Below, in pieces: positions 1 through 9,021 of a stretch of DNA of 64,000 nucleotides; the first letter of the stretch is position 1, and each line of letters starts with the position of its first letter. The stretch is from positions 2,976,001 through 3,040,000 of the forward strand of contig NC_011740.1 of the NCBI RefSeq assembly GCF_000026225.1, given 5' to 3'. The stretch comes from Escherichia fergusonii ATCC 35469 (GTDB taxonomy: Bacteria; Pseudomonadota; Gammaproteobacteria; Enterobacterales; Enterobacteriaceae). The notes under the pieces were generated by a model. It was not told the origin of the DNA, did not search any database, and saw nothing but the letters and a program-made list of their open reading frames with translations. The translations under genes and the position numbers were made by a program.

Positions 1-3000
1 AAGAAATTTAAATATAAGAAATCGCTTTTAGCGGCTATTTTGAGTGCAACGTTATTAACGGGCTGTGACGGTGGTGGCTCAGGCTCTTCTTCTGCCAATC
101 CACCTGGAGATTCTGGCTCTGGTTCCATCCCGGATGTTAATCCAAATCCAACACCAGATCCGGAACCGACGCCGACACCTGATCCAGACCCGGAACCCAC
201 TCCAGACCCGGAGCCTGAACCAACGCCCACTAAAACCGGTTATCTGACCCTGGGGGGAAGCCAACGGGTAAGTGGCGCTTTCTGTAATAACGCACCCAGT
301 GTTGGCTTCACCTTTACGCCCGGCGATACGGTTACCTGCGTAATCGGCGGTACGACTATCGCCACATTTGACACTCTGGCGGAAACGGCACGCAGCCGCA
401 GTGATGTAGAGAAAGTGGCGTTTAGCCTCGAGGATGCGCAGGAGCTGGCCAGCTCTGAGAATAAGAAAAACAATGCGCTCGCCCTGGTGACTTCCAGCAA
501 CAGCTGCCCGTCAGATGATGAACAGGTCTGTCTGAACTTCACATCTGTGGTTGATCGCGCACGCTTTGAAAAACTGTATAAGCAGATTGATCTGGCAAAG
601 GAAGATTTCCAAAAGCTGGTGAATGAAGAGGTGGAAAACAATGCCGCCACTGATAAAGCACCATCGACTCATACGTCACCGGTTGTGCCTGCCACTACAC
701 CGGGTACAACGCCGGATCTGAATGCTAAATTCGTATCGGCAAATGCCGAACAGTTTTATCAGTATCAACCTACTGAAATTATTCTCTCCGAAGGCCGTCT
801 GGTGGATAGCCTGGGCAATGGTGTTGTTGGCGTAAATTACTACACCAGCTCAGGCCGTGGCGTAACTGGCGAAAATGGCAAATTCTCCTTTAGCTGGGGC
901 GAAACCATCTCCTTTGGCATCGACACATTTGAGCTGGGATCGGTACGCGGTAATAAATCGACCATTGCATTGACTGAGCTGGGTGACGAAGTTCGTGGAG
1001 CGAATATCGATCAGCTTATTCATCGTTACTCCCAGGCTGGAGAAAATAACGATCGTGAGATCCCGGATGTGGTCCGCAAGGTCTTTGCCGAGTATCCCAA
1101 CGTGATCAACGAGATTATCAATCTCTCGTTATCCAATGGCGCGACGCTGAACGAAGGCGATCAAACCGTTGAGCTGCCAAACGAATTTCTTGCACAGCTT
1201 AAATCCGGGCAAGCAAAAGAGATCGATACCGCGATTTGCAACACAACCGGGAGCTGTAACTCTCCACGCTGGTTCTCACTGACAGCGCGCAACATTAATG
1301 AAGGTCAAATTCAGGGCGTTATCAACAAGTTGTGGGGAGTGGACGAGGATTACAAATCCGTGTCGAAATTCCACGTTTTCCATGACTCCACCAACTTCTA
1401 TGGCAGTACGGGTAACGCCCGTGGTCAGGCGGTGATTAATATCTCTAACGCGGCCTTCCCGATTCTGATGGCGCGTAATGATAAAAACTACTGGCTGGCC
1501 TTCGGCGAGAAACGTGCCTGGGATAAAAATGAGCTGGCGTACATTACTGAGGCGCCTTCCATTGTGCGACCAGAGAACGTGACACGCGAAACCGCCACCT
1601 TCAACCTGCCGTTTATCTCGCTGGGGCAAGTGGGCGATGGCAAGCTGATGGTTATCGGTAACCCACACTACAACAGCATCCTGCGTTGCCCGAACGGTTA
1701 CAGCTGGAACGGGGGCGTTAATAAAGACGGGCAGTGTACGCTCAACAGCGACCCGGATGACATGAAGAACTTCATGGAGAACATGCTGCGCTATCTGTCA
1801 AATGATCGCTGGTTGCCGGATGCAAAATCCAATATGACCGTGGGTACTAACCTGGATACGGTGTATTTCAAAAAACATGGCCAGGTGCTGGGAAATAGCG
1901 CACCGTTTGCGTTCCATAAGGATTTCGCTGGCATCACGGTCAAACCGATGACCAGCTATGGCAATCTGAATCCAGATGAAGTTCCTCTGTTGATCCTCAA
2001 TGGCTTTGAATACGTCACACATTGGGGTAGCGATCCTTACTCCATTCCTCTGCGAGCAGATAGCAGTAAACCGAAGCTGACTCAGCAGGATGTGACCGAT
2101 CTGATCGCCTATATGAACAAAGGTGGATCGGTGCTGATCATGGAAAACGTGATGAGCAATCTTAAGGAAGAGAGCGCATCTGGCTTTGTACGTCTGCTTG
2201 ATGCTGCAGGTTTGTCGATGGCGCTTAACAAGTCGGTAGTAAATAACGATCCGCAAGGCTACCCGGACCGTGTTCGTCAACGACGTTCAACGCCAATTTG
2301 GGTCTATGAGCGTTATCCGGCTGTCGATGGTAAACCACCGTATACCATTGATGACACCACGAAAGAAGTTATCTGGAAATATCAGCAAGAAAACAAACCT
2401 GATGACAAACCGAAGCTGGAAGTTGCCAGCTGGCAGGAAGAAGTTGAGGGTAAACAGGTAACCCAATTCGCCTTTATAGATGAAGCCGACCACAAAACGC
2501 CTGAGTCACTGGCTGCGGCAAAGCAGAGAATTCTGGACGCGTTCCCTGGGCTGGAAGAGTGTAAGGATTCTGACTACCACTATGAGGTCAACTGTCTGGA
2601 ATACCGTCCAGGCACGGATGTGCCGGTAACCGGTGGCATGTTTGTTCCACGCTATACGCAACTTAATCTTGACGCCGACACCGCGAAAGCGATGCTGCAG
2701 GCTGCGGATTTAGGCACCAACATCCAGCGTCTGTATCAACATGAGCTTTATTTCCGTACCAATGGCCGCCAGGGTGAGCGTCTCAACAGCGTTGATCTGG
2801 AACGTTTATACCAAAACATGTCCGTCTGGCTGTGGAACGAGACGAAATACCGTTATGAAGAGGGTAAAGAAGACGAGCTGGGCTTTAAAACGTTCACTGA
2901 GTTTCTGAACTGCTACACCAACAATGCATACGTTGGTACGCAGTGTTCTGCTGAGCTGAAAAAATCGCTGATTGATAACAAGATGATTTACGGTGAAGAA

Positions 3001-4521
3001 AGCAGCAAAGTGGGAATGATGAACCCGAGCTACCCGCTCAACTATATGGAAAAACCGCTGACACGCCTGATGCTGGGCCGTTCCTGGTGGGATCTGAACA
3101 TCAAAGTTGATGTTGAGAAGTATCCGGGAGTGGTGGATACAAACGGCGAAACCGTCACACAAAACATTAACTTGTACTCAGATCCAACCAAATGGTTTGC
3201 AGGTAACATGCAGTCAACTGGCCTGTGGGCACCTGCCCAGCAGGAAGTCAGCATTGAGTCAAAGGCGACAGTTCCTGTGACCGTGACTGTTGCGCTGGCC
3301 GACGACCTGACAGGACGAGAGAAGCATGAAGTTAGCCTGAACCGTCCGCCCAGAGTGACGAAAACCTATGATCTGAAAGCCAATGATAAGGTGACGTTCA
3401 AAGTCCCTTACGGCGGTCTGATTTACATCAAAGGCGACAGCAAAGAGGTGCAATCAGCTGACTTCACCTTTACCGGTGTAGTAAAAGCGCCGTTCTATAA
3501 AGACGGTAAGTGGCAACACGATCTGAACTCCCCTGCCCCGCTGGGCGAACTGGAGTCTGCGTCGTTTGTCTATACCACACCGAAGAAGAACCTGAATGCC
3601 AGCAATTACACGGGCGGACTGGAGCAATTCGCTAAAGATCTGGATACCTTTGCCAGCTCGATGAATGACTTCTACGGTCGTGATAGCGAAAGCGGTAACC
3701 ACCGGATGTTTACCTATAAAGCATTGACGGGGCATAAACATCGTTTCGCCAACGATGTGCAGATCTCCATTGGTGACGCGCACTCGGGTTATCCGGTGAT
3801 GAACAGCAGTTTCTCGCCGAACAGCACCACGCTGCCGACGACGCCGCTGAACGACTGGCTGATCTGGCACGAAGTGGGGCACAACGCCGCCGAAACGCCG
3901 CTGACTGTTCCAGGCGCGACCGAAGTGGCGAACAATGTGCTGGCGCTGTACATGCAGGATCGTTATCTCGGCAAGATGAACCGTGTCGCTGACGATATTA
4001 CCGTCGCACCGGAATATCTGGAGGAGAGCAACAACCAGGCATGGGCGCGCGGCGGTGCGGGTGACCGTCTGCTGATGTACGCACAACTGAAGGAATGGGC
4101 AGAGAAGAACTTTGATATCAAGAAGTGGTATCCAGATGGCAATCTGCCAGCGTTCTACAGCGATCGTGAAGGGATGAAAGGCTGGAACCTGTTCCAGTTG
4201 ATGCATCGTAAAGCACGCGGCGATGAGGTTGGCGACAAAACCTTTGGCGGCAAGAATTACTGTGCTGAATCCAACGGTAACGCAGCGGACACGCTGATGC
4301 TGTGTGCCTCCTGGGTCGCCCAGACGGACCTTTCCGCATTCTTTAAGAAATGGAATCCGGGTGCGAATGCTTACCAGTTGCCGGGAGCGACGGAGATGAG
4401 CTTCGAAGGCGGTGTGAGCCAGTCGGCTTACAACACGCTGGCGTCGCTCAAGCTGCCGAAACCGGAACAGGGGCCGGAAACCATTAACAAGGTTACCGAG
4501 TATTCGATGCCTGCTGAATAA
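1..4521 (+). CDS. yghJ: SslE/YghJ secreted M60-like zinc metalloprotease lipoprotein (5' end outside window)
   Basis: This is the large surface/secreted lipoprotein exported by the T2SS encoded next door; in the family it is a mucin-degrading protease. The frame is open back to base 1. The TTG at 40 is therefore not the real start, and from the remembered K-12 protein the ATG lies about 6 bases before the window. A short hydrophobic segment leads to a lipobox LLTGC with the Cys at bases 64-66, then a Gly/Ser stretch and a Pro-Asp-Pro-Glu-Pro-Thr repeat linker (about 130-230). The zinc site HEVGHNAAE (HExxHxxxE) is at 3868-3894, near residue 1290 of about 1508. The last residues run to a TAA at 4519-4521. 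It is collinear with pppA and the gsp genes, but a REP-bearing gap separates it from them. N-terminal residues 60-160 differ clearly from the K-12 protein as I remember it. Confidence 0.95.
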   Translation, partial: KKFKYKKSLLAAILSATLLTGCDGGGSGSSSANPPGDSGSGSIPDVNPNPTPDPEPTPTPDPDPEPTPDPEPEPTPTKTGYLTLGGSQRVSGAFCNNAPSVGFTFTPGDTVTCVIGGTTIATFDTLAETARSRSDVEKVAFSLEDAQELASSENKKNNALALVTSSNSCPSDDEQVCLNFTSVVDRARFEKLYKQIDLAKEDFQKLVNEEVENNAATDKAPSTHTSPVVPATTPGTTPDLNAKFVSANAEQFYQYQPTEIILSEGRLVDSLGNGVVGVNYYTSSGRGVTGENGKFSFSWGETISFGIDTFELGSVRGNKSTIALTELGDEVRGANIDQLIHRYSQAGENNDREIPDVVRKVFAEYPNVINEIINLSLSNGATLNEGDQTVELPNEFLAQLKSGQAKEIDTAICNTTGSCNSPRWFSLTARNINEGQIQGVINKLWGVDEDYKSVSKFHVFHDSTNFYGSTGNARGQAVINISNAAFPILMARNDKNYWLAFGEKRAWDKNELAYITEAPSIVRPENVTRETATFNLPFISLGQVGDGKLMVIGNPHYNSILRCPNGYSWNGGVNKDGQCTLNSDPDDMKNFMENMLRYLSNDRWLPDAKSNMTVGTNLDTVYFKKHGQVLGNSAPFAFHKDFAGITVKPMTSYGNLNPDEVPLLILNGFEYVTHWGSDPYSIPLRADSSKPKLTQQDVTDLIAYMNKGGSVLIMENVMSNLKEESASGFVRLLDAAGLSMALNKSVVNNDPQGYPDRVRQRRSTPIWVYERYPAVDGKPPYTIDDTTKEVIWKYQQENKPDDKPKLEVASWQEEVEGKQVTQFAFIDEADHKTPESLAAAKQRILDAFPGLEECKDSDYHYEVNCLEYRPGTDVPVTGGMFVPRYTQLNLDADTAKAMLQAADLGTNIQRLYQHELYFRTNGRQGERLNSVDLERLYQNMSVWLWNETKYRYEEGKEDELGFKTFTEFLNCYTNNAYVGTQCSAELKKSLIDNKMIYGEESSKVGMMNPSYPLNYMEKPLTRLMLGRSWWDLNIKVDVEKYPGVVDTNGETVTQNINLYSDPTKWFAGNMQSTGLWAPAQQEVSIESKATVPVTVTVALADDLTGREKHEVSLNRPPRVTKTYDLKANDKVTFKVPYGGLIYIKGDSKEVQSADFTFTGVVKAPFYKDGKWQHDLNSPAPLGELESASFVYTTPKKNLNASNYTGGLEQFAKDLDTFASSMNDFYGRDSESGNHRMFTYKALTGHKHRFANDVQISIGDAHSGYPVMNSSFSPNSTTLPTTPLNDWLIWHEVGHNAAETPLTVPGATEVANNVLALYMQDRYLGKMNRVADDITVAPEYLEESNNQAWARGGAGDRLLMYAQLKEWAEKNFDIKKWYPDGNLPAFYSDREGMKGWNLFQLMHRKARGDEVGDKTFGGKNYCAESNGNAADTLMLCASWVAQTDLSAFFKKWNPGANAYQLPGATEMSFEGGVSQSAYNTLASLKLPKPEQGPETINKVTEYSMPAE

Positions 4522-4660
4522 CCCGGATAAGGCGTTCACGCCGCATCCGGCATGATATAAGGCGCACCGGGTCAACACATTTGCCCGATGCGCCAGCTTA
4601 TCGGGCCTGGAGGAAAGCCGTATGGCATACACCTGCAGGCCCACATCCGGCAAGTTACAA
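4522..4660. repeat. REP/BIME palindromic elements after yghJ
   Basis: Just after the yghJ stop, CCGGATAAGGCGTTCACGCC runs into GCATCCGG, a standard REP unit (4524-4552). A second, inverted unit follows around 4585-4612 (GCCCGATGCGCCAGCTTATCGGGC). The pair forms a BIME. Such units often sit between convergent or weakly coupled genes and can stabilise the upstream mRNA. Here they separate the abundant substrate message from the machine genes. Confidence 0.8.
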
Positions 4661-4676
4661 CAAATAACCTTTAACC

Positions 4677-5486
4677 ATGCTTTTTGATGTTTTTCAGCAA
4701 TACCCTGCGGCGATGCCCATACTGGCAACCGTAGGAGGATTGATCATCGGCAGTTTTTTGAATGTGGTGATTTGGCGTTATCCCATCATGATTCGCCAAC
4801 AAATGGCGGAGTTTCACGGTGAAATGCCGAGTGCGCAGTCAAAAATAAGCCTGGCGCTGCCGCGTTCGCACTGTCCGCATTGTCAGCAGACCATCCGCGT
4901 TCGTGACAATATTCCGCTGCTCTCCTGGTTGATGCTCAAAGGGCGCTGCCGTGATTGTCAGGCGAAAATCAGCAAGCGTTATCCGCTGGTCGAGTTATTG
5001 ACAGCACTCGCTTTTTTGCTGGCGAGTCTGGTCTGGCCGGAAAGTGGATGGGGGCTGGCGGTGATGATATTATCCGCCTGGCTGATTGCCGCGAGCATCA
5101 TCGACCTTGATAACCAATGGCTGCCCGATGTTTTTACTCAGGGCGTATTGTGGACAGGACTGATTGCGGCATGGGCGCAACAGAGCCCGTTAACGCTACA
5201 AGACTCAGTTACCGGCGTTCTGGTGGGGTTTATTACGTTTTACTCCCTGCGCTGGCTGGCCGGAATAATTCTGCGTAAAGAAGCATTAGGCATGGGCGAT
5301 GTATTACTCTTCGCCGCGTTAGGTGGCTGGGTAGGCGCGTTGTCGCTGCCCAATGTGGCTTTAATCGCTTCATGCTGCGGCCTGATATATGCCGTTATTA
5401 CAAAAAGAGGATCAACCACACTGCCTTTTGGACCGTGTTTAAGTCTGGGCGGTATAGCAACACTTTATCTACAGGCATTGTTTTAA
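4677..5486 (+). CDS. pppA: Prepilin peptidase PppA (GspO) of the T2SS
   Basis: Inner-membrane aspartyl protease and N-methyltransferase that cleaves the type IV-like leader of the pseudopilins GspG-K encoded downstream. The protein is 269 aa with about seven hydrophobic segments. A cytoplasmic loop carries two Cys pairs (CPHC near residue 64 and CRDC near 98), typical of the zinc-binding N-terminal domain. Two catalytic Asp motifs follow: one around DLDNQWLPD (about 143) and the GMGD motif (about 205). The length fits the A24 family. A 65-base gap separates it from yghG. Confidence 0.96.
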   Translation: MLFDVFQQYPAAMPILATVGGLIIGSFLNVVIWRYPIMIRQQMAEFHGEMPSAQSKISLALPRSHCPHCQQTIRVRDNIPLLSWLMLKGRCRDCQAKISKRYPLVELLTALAFLLASLVWPESGWGLAVMILSAWLIAASIIDLDNQWLPDVFTQGVLWTGLIAAWAQQSPLTLQDSVTGVLVGFITFYSLRWLAGIILRKEALGMGDVLLFAALGGWVGALSLPNVALIASCCGLIYAVITKRGSTTLPFGPCLSLGGIATLYLQALF

Positions 5487-5551
5487 TGATAACCCCGTCA
5501 TTATCAAAGTGACATTTTAACTCTTATTAATAACCTTAGAGATTATTTACC

Positions 5552-5962
5552 ATGTCGATAAAACAGATGCCAGGGAGGGTATTAATATCGCTATTGTTGA
5601 GCGCTACAGGATTATTAAGTGGCTGTGCCAGCCATAATGAAAATGCCAGTTTACTGGCGAAAAAACAGGCGCAAAATATCAGCCAAAACCTGCCGATTAA
5701 ATCTGCGGGTTATACCTTAGTGCTGGCGCAAAGCAGCGGCACGACGGTAAAAATGACCATCATCAGCGAAGCGGGTGCTCAGACCACGCAGACGCCTGAC
5801 GCCTTTTTAACCAGCTACCAACGACAAATGTGTGCAGACCCAACGGTGAAATTAATGATCACCGAGGGAATTAATTACAGCATAACGATTAATGATACAC
5901 GTACAGGTAACCAGTATCAGCGGAAACTGGATCGCACTACTTGTGGAATAGTCAAAGCATAA
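5552..5962 (+). CDS. yghG: T2SS pilotin lipoprotein YghG (GspS-beta)
   Basis: Small outer-membrane lipoprotein (136 aa) that binds the C-terminal S-domain of the secretin GspD and pilots it to the outer membrane. The signal peptide ends in the lipobox LLSGC with the Cys at about residue 25. The residue after it is Ala, consistent with Lol sorting to the outer membrane. The mature part has two Cys, near residues 91 and 131, which could form a disulfide. It lies 15 bases before gspC and belongs to the same operon. Length and position match the E. coli AspS/YghG family. Confidence 0.92.
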   Translation: MSIKQMPGRVLISLLLSATGLLSGCASHNENASLLAKKQAQNISQNLPIKSAGYTLVLAQSSGTTVKMTIISEAGAQTTQTPDAFLTSYQRQMCADPTVKLMITEGINYSITINDTRTGNQYQRKLDRTTCGIVKA

Positions 5963-5977
5963 CGTCGGGTATATAAA

Positions 5978-6931
5978 TTGGCGCGGGTTGTTTTTCGTGA
6001 CGCACGAATTTATCTCATTCAATGGCTGACTAAAATTCGTCACACTCTTAACCAGAGACAATCTCTTAATACAAACAAAGAGCATCTTCGCAAAATTGTA
6101 CGCGCGATGTTCTGGCTGATGCTGCTTATTATTTCTGCAAAAATGGCGTATTCACTCTGGCGCTATTTCTCCTTTTCTGCGGAATATACGGCGGTTTCTC
6201 AATCGGTGAATAAACCGCCCCGCGCGGATGCAAAACCGTTCGATAAAAATGACGCGCAATTAATCAGCCAGCAAAACTGGTTTGGTAAATATCAGCGCGT
6301 CGCCACACCGGTAAAGCAACCTGAACCTGTAGCAGAAACGCGTCTTAATGTGGTGCTGCGCGGGATCGCCTTTGGTGCCAGACCCGGCGCGGTTATTGAA
6401 GAAGGTGGCAAACAGCAGGTCTATTTGCAGGGTGAACGGCTTGGCTCTCACAACGCAGTGATTGAGGAAATCAACCGCGACCATGTGATGCTGCGCTATC
6501 AGGGAAAAATAGAGCGGCTCAGTCTGGCAGAAGAGGAGCGTTCCACCGTAGCCGTGACCAACAAAAAAGCCGTCAGTGACGAAGCAAAGCAAGCTGTTGC
6601 TGAGCCTGCTGCCAGTGCGCCCGTTGAGATCCCGGCTGCCGTGCGTCAGGCACTGGCGAAAGATCCGCAGAAAATTTTTAACTATATCCAGCTTACGCCT
6701 GTGCGTAAGGAGGGGATTGTCGGTTATGCAGTGAAACCGGGGGCAGATCGTTCTCTGTTCGATGCCAGCGGTTTCAAGGAAGGCGATATCGCCATTGCAC
6801 TAAATCAGCAGGATTTCACTGATCCACGAGCAATGATTGCTCTGATGCGGCAATTACCTTCAATGGATTCCATTCAACTTACGGTTTTACGCAAGGGTGC
6901 GCGCTACGACATTTCCATCGCGCTGCGCTAA
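5978..6931 (+). CDS. gspC: T2SS inner-membrane clamp protein GspC
   Basis: Bitopic inner-membrane protein that links the inner-membrane platform to the secretin. There is a cytoplasmic N-terminus, one TM helix at about residues 44-62 (FWLMLLIISA), then the periplasmic homology region around 95-180 with RLNVVLRGI. The C-terminal PDZ-like domain (about 230-317) contains GFKEGDIAIALN. The assigned start is a TTG with a weak ribosome site. The frame is open here and the N-terminal length matches the family, but an internal start cannot be excluded. Length 317 aa. Confidence 0.9.
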   Translation: MARVVFRDARIYLIQWLTKIRHTLNQRQSLNTNKEHLRKIVRAMFWLMLLIISAKMAYSLWRYFSFSAEYTAVSQSVNKPPRADAKPFDKNDAQLISQQNWFGKYQRVATPVKQPEPVAETRLNVVLRGIAFGARPGAVIEEGGKQQVYLQGERLGSHNAVIEEINRDHVMLRYQGKIERLSLAEEERSTVAVTNKKAVSDEAKQAVAEPAASAPVEIPAAVRQALAKDPQKIFNYIQLTPVRKEGIVGYAVKPGADRSLFDASGFKEGDIAIALNQQDFTDPRAMIALMRQLPSMDSIQLTVLRKGARYDISIALR

Positions 6932-6960
6932 CCGCATTTAATCCAGGAGAATCATTCATC

Positions 6961-9021
6961 GTGTTTTGGCGTGATATTACGTTGTCGGTCTGGCGTAAGA
7001 AGACAACTGGCCTCAAAACAAAAAAGCGTTTACTGCCGCTGGTGCTGGCAGCGGCATTATGCAGTTCACCGGTCTGGGCGGAAGAAGCCACTTTCACCGC
7101 TAATTTTAAAGATACAGACCTGAAATCGTTCATCGAAACCGTCGGCGCTAACCTTAATAAAACTATCATTATGGGGCCGGGCGTACAGGGGAAAGTGAGT
7201 ATTCGTACCATGACCCCACTCAATGAACGCCAGTATTACCAGTTATTCCTTAATCTGCTGGAAGCGCAGGGGTATGCCGTCGTACCGATGGAAAACGACG
7301 TGCTGAAGGTGGTGAAATCCAGCGCCGCAAAAGTTGAGCCGCTGCCGCTGGTCGGTGAAGGCAGCGACAACTACGCGGGCGATGAAATGGTCACTAAAGT
7401 AGTGCCGGTACGTAATGTGTCGGTACGCGAGCTGGCACCGATCCTGCGCCAGATGATCGACAGCGCAGGCTCAGGCAACGTTGTTAATTACGATCCCTCC
7501 AACGTAATTATGCTTACCGGACGCGCCTCCGTCGTGGAGCGCCTGACGGAAGTGATCCAGCGCGTGGATCATGCGGGAAACCGCACCGAAGAGGTGATCC
7601 CGCTGGATAACGCCTCGGCCTCGGAAATTGCCCGCGTGCTGGAAAGCCTGACCAAAAACAGCGGCGAGAACCAGCCTGCGACGCTGAAATCTCAAATTGT
7701 CGCCGACGAACGCACCAACAGCGTGATTGTCAGTGGTGACCCTGCCACGCGAGACAAAATGCGCCGCCTGATCCGTCGGCTGGACTCAGAAATGGAGCGC
7801 AGCGGCAACAGCCAGGTGTTCTATCTCAAATACAGCAAAGCCGAAGATCTGGTCGATGTGTTGAAACAGGTCAGCGGCACGCTCACAGCGGCTAAAGAAG
7901 AGGCGGAAGGCACGGTTGGTAGCGGGCGTGAGGTTGTCTCCATCGCCGCCAGCAAACACAGTAATGCCCTGATTGTCACCGCGCCGCAGGACATTATGCA
8001 GTCGCTGCAAAGCGTGATTGAACAACTGGATATTCGCCGTGCTCAGGTGCATGTCGAGGCGTTGATCGTGGAAGTTGCCGAAGGCAGCAATATCAACTTC
8101 GGCGTGCAGTGGGCGTCGAAAGATGCCGGATTAATGCAGTTTGCTAACGGTACGCAGATCCCTATCGGTACGCTGGGCGCAGCCATTTCTCAGGCGAAGC
8201 CACAGAAAGGTTCAACGGTGATCAGCGAAAACGGTGCCACCACCATTAATCCGGATACTAACGGCGATCTCTCCACGCTCGCCCAGCTTCTTTCTGGATT
8301 TAGCGGTACGGCGGTTGGCGTGGTGAAAGGCGACTGGATGGCGCTGGTACAGGCGGTTAAAAACGACTCCAGCTCGAACGTTCTCTCCACGCCGAGCATC
8401 ACTACGCTGGACAACCAGGAAGCCTTCTTCATGGTGGGCCAGGATGTTCCGGTATTAACCGGCTCTACCGTTGGCTCCAATAACAGCAATCCTTTCAATA
8501 CAGTAGAAAGGAAAAAAGTCGGCATCATGCTGAAAGTCACGCCGCAGATTAACGAAGGAAACGCGGTACAGATGGTGATTGAGCAGGAAGTGTCGAAGGT
8601 GGAAGGACAGACCAGCCTCGACGTCGTGTTTGGCGAGCGCAAACTGAAAACCACCGTGCTGGCAAACGATGGTGAGCTGATCGTGCTTGGCGGTCTGATG
8701 GACGATCAGGCGGGAGAAAGCGTGGCGAAAGTGCCGCTGCTTGGCGATATCCCGTTGATTGGTAACCTGTTTAAATCGACGGCGGATAAAAAAGAAAAAC
8801 GTAACCTGATGGTGTTTATCCGCCCGACCATTCTGCGTGATGGTATGGCGGCAGACGGCGTGTCGCAGCGCAAATATAACTATATGCGCGCCGAACAGAT
8901 CTATCGCGATGAGCAAGGCTTAAGCCTGATGCCGCACACCGCGCAGCCGGTACTGCCAGCGCAAAATCAGGCTCTACCGCCGGAAGTTCGTGCGTTCCTT
9001 AATGCCGGGAGAACGCGTTAA
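6961..9021 (+). CDS. gspD: T2SS secretin GspD
   Basis: Outer-membrane secretin that forms the exit channel. It starts at a GTG with AGGAG about 12 bases upstream. The signal sequence is long and has a basic N-region; cleavage is expected after VWA near residue 40. N0-N3 domains occupy about 45-330. The secretin core carries the family signature VPLLGDIPLIGNLF near residue 591. A C-terminal extension (about 625-686) is the expected S-domain bound by pilotin YghG. Length 686 aa. The stop codon overlaps the gspE start by one base (TAATG). Confidence 0.96.
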   Translation: MFWRDITLSVWRKKTTGLKTKKRLLPLVLAAALCSSPVWAEEATFTANFKDTDLKSFIETVGANLNKTIIMGPGVQGKVSIRTMTPLNERQYYQLFLNLLEAQGYAVVPMENDVLKVVKSSAAKVEPLPLVGEGSDNYAGDEMVTKVVPVRNVSVRELAPILRQMIDSAGSGNVVNYDPSNVIMLTGRASVVERLTEVIQRVDHAGNRTEEVIPLDNASASEIARVLESLTKNSGENQPATLKSQIVADERTNSVIVSGDPATRDKMRRLIRRLDSEMERSGNSQVFYLKYSKAEDLVDVLKQVSGTLTAAKEEAEGTVGSGREVVSIAASKHSNALIVTAPQDIMQSLQSVIEQLDIRRAQVHVEALIVEVAEGSNINFGVQWASKDAGLMQFANGTQIPIGTLGAAISQAKPQKGSTVISENGATTINPDTNGDLSTLAQLLSGFSGTAVGVVKGDWMALVQAVKNDSSSNVLSTPSITTLDNQEAFFMVGQDVPVLTGSTVGSNNSNPFNTVERKKVGIMLKVTPQINEGNAVQMVIEQEVSKVEGQTSLDVVFGERKLKTTVLANDGELIVLGGLMDDQAGESVAKVPLLGDIPLIGNLFKSTADKKEKRNLMVFIRPTILRDGMAADGVSQRKYNYMRAEQIYRDEQGLSLMPHTAQPVLPAQNQALPPEVRAFLNAGRTR

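Noticed and set aside
3454..4728. Long minus-strand ORF (424 codons) antisense to yghJ
   Set aside because: Lies opposite the well-supported yghJ metalloprotease domain, has a Cys/His/Arg-rich shadow composition and no recognisable motif.
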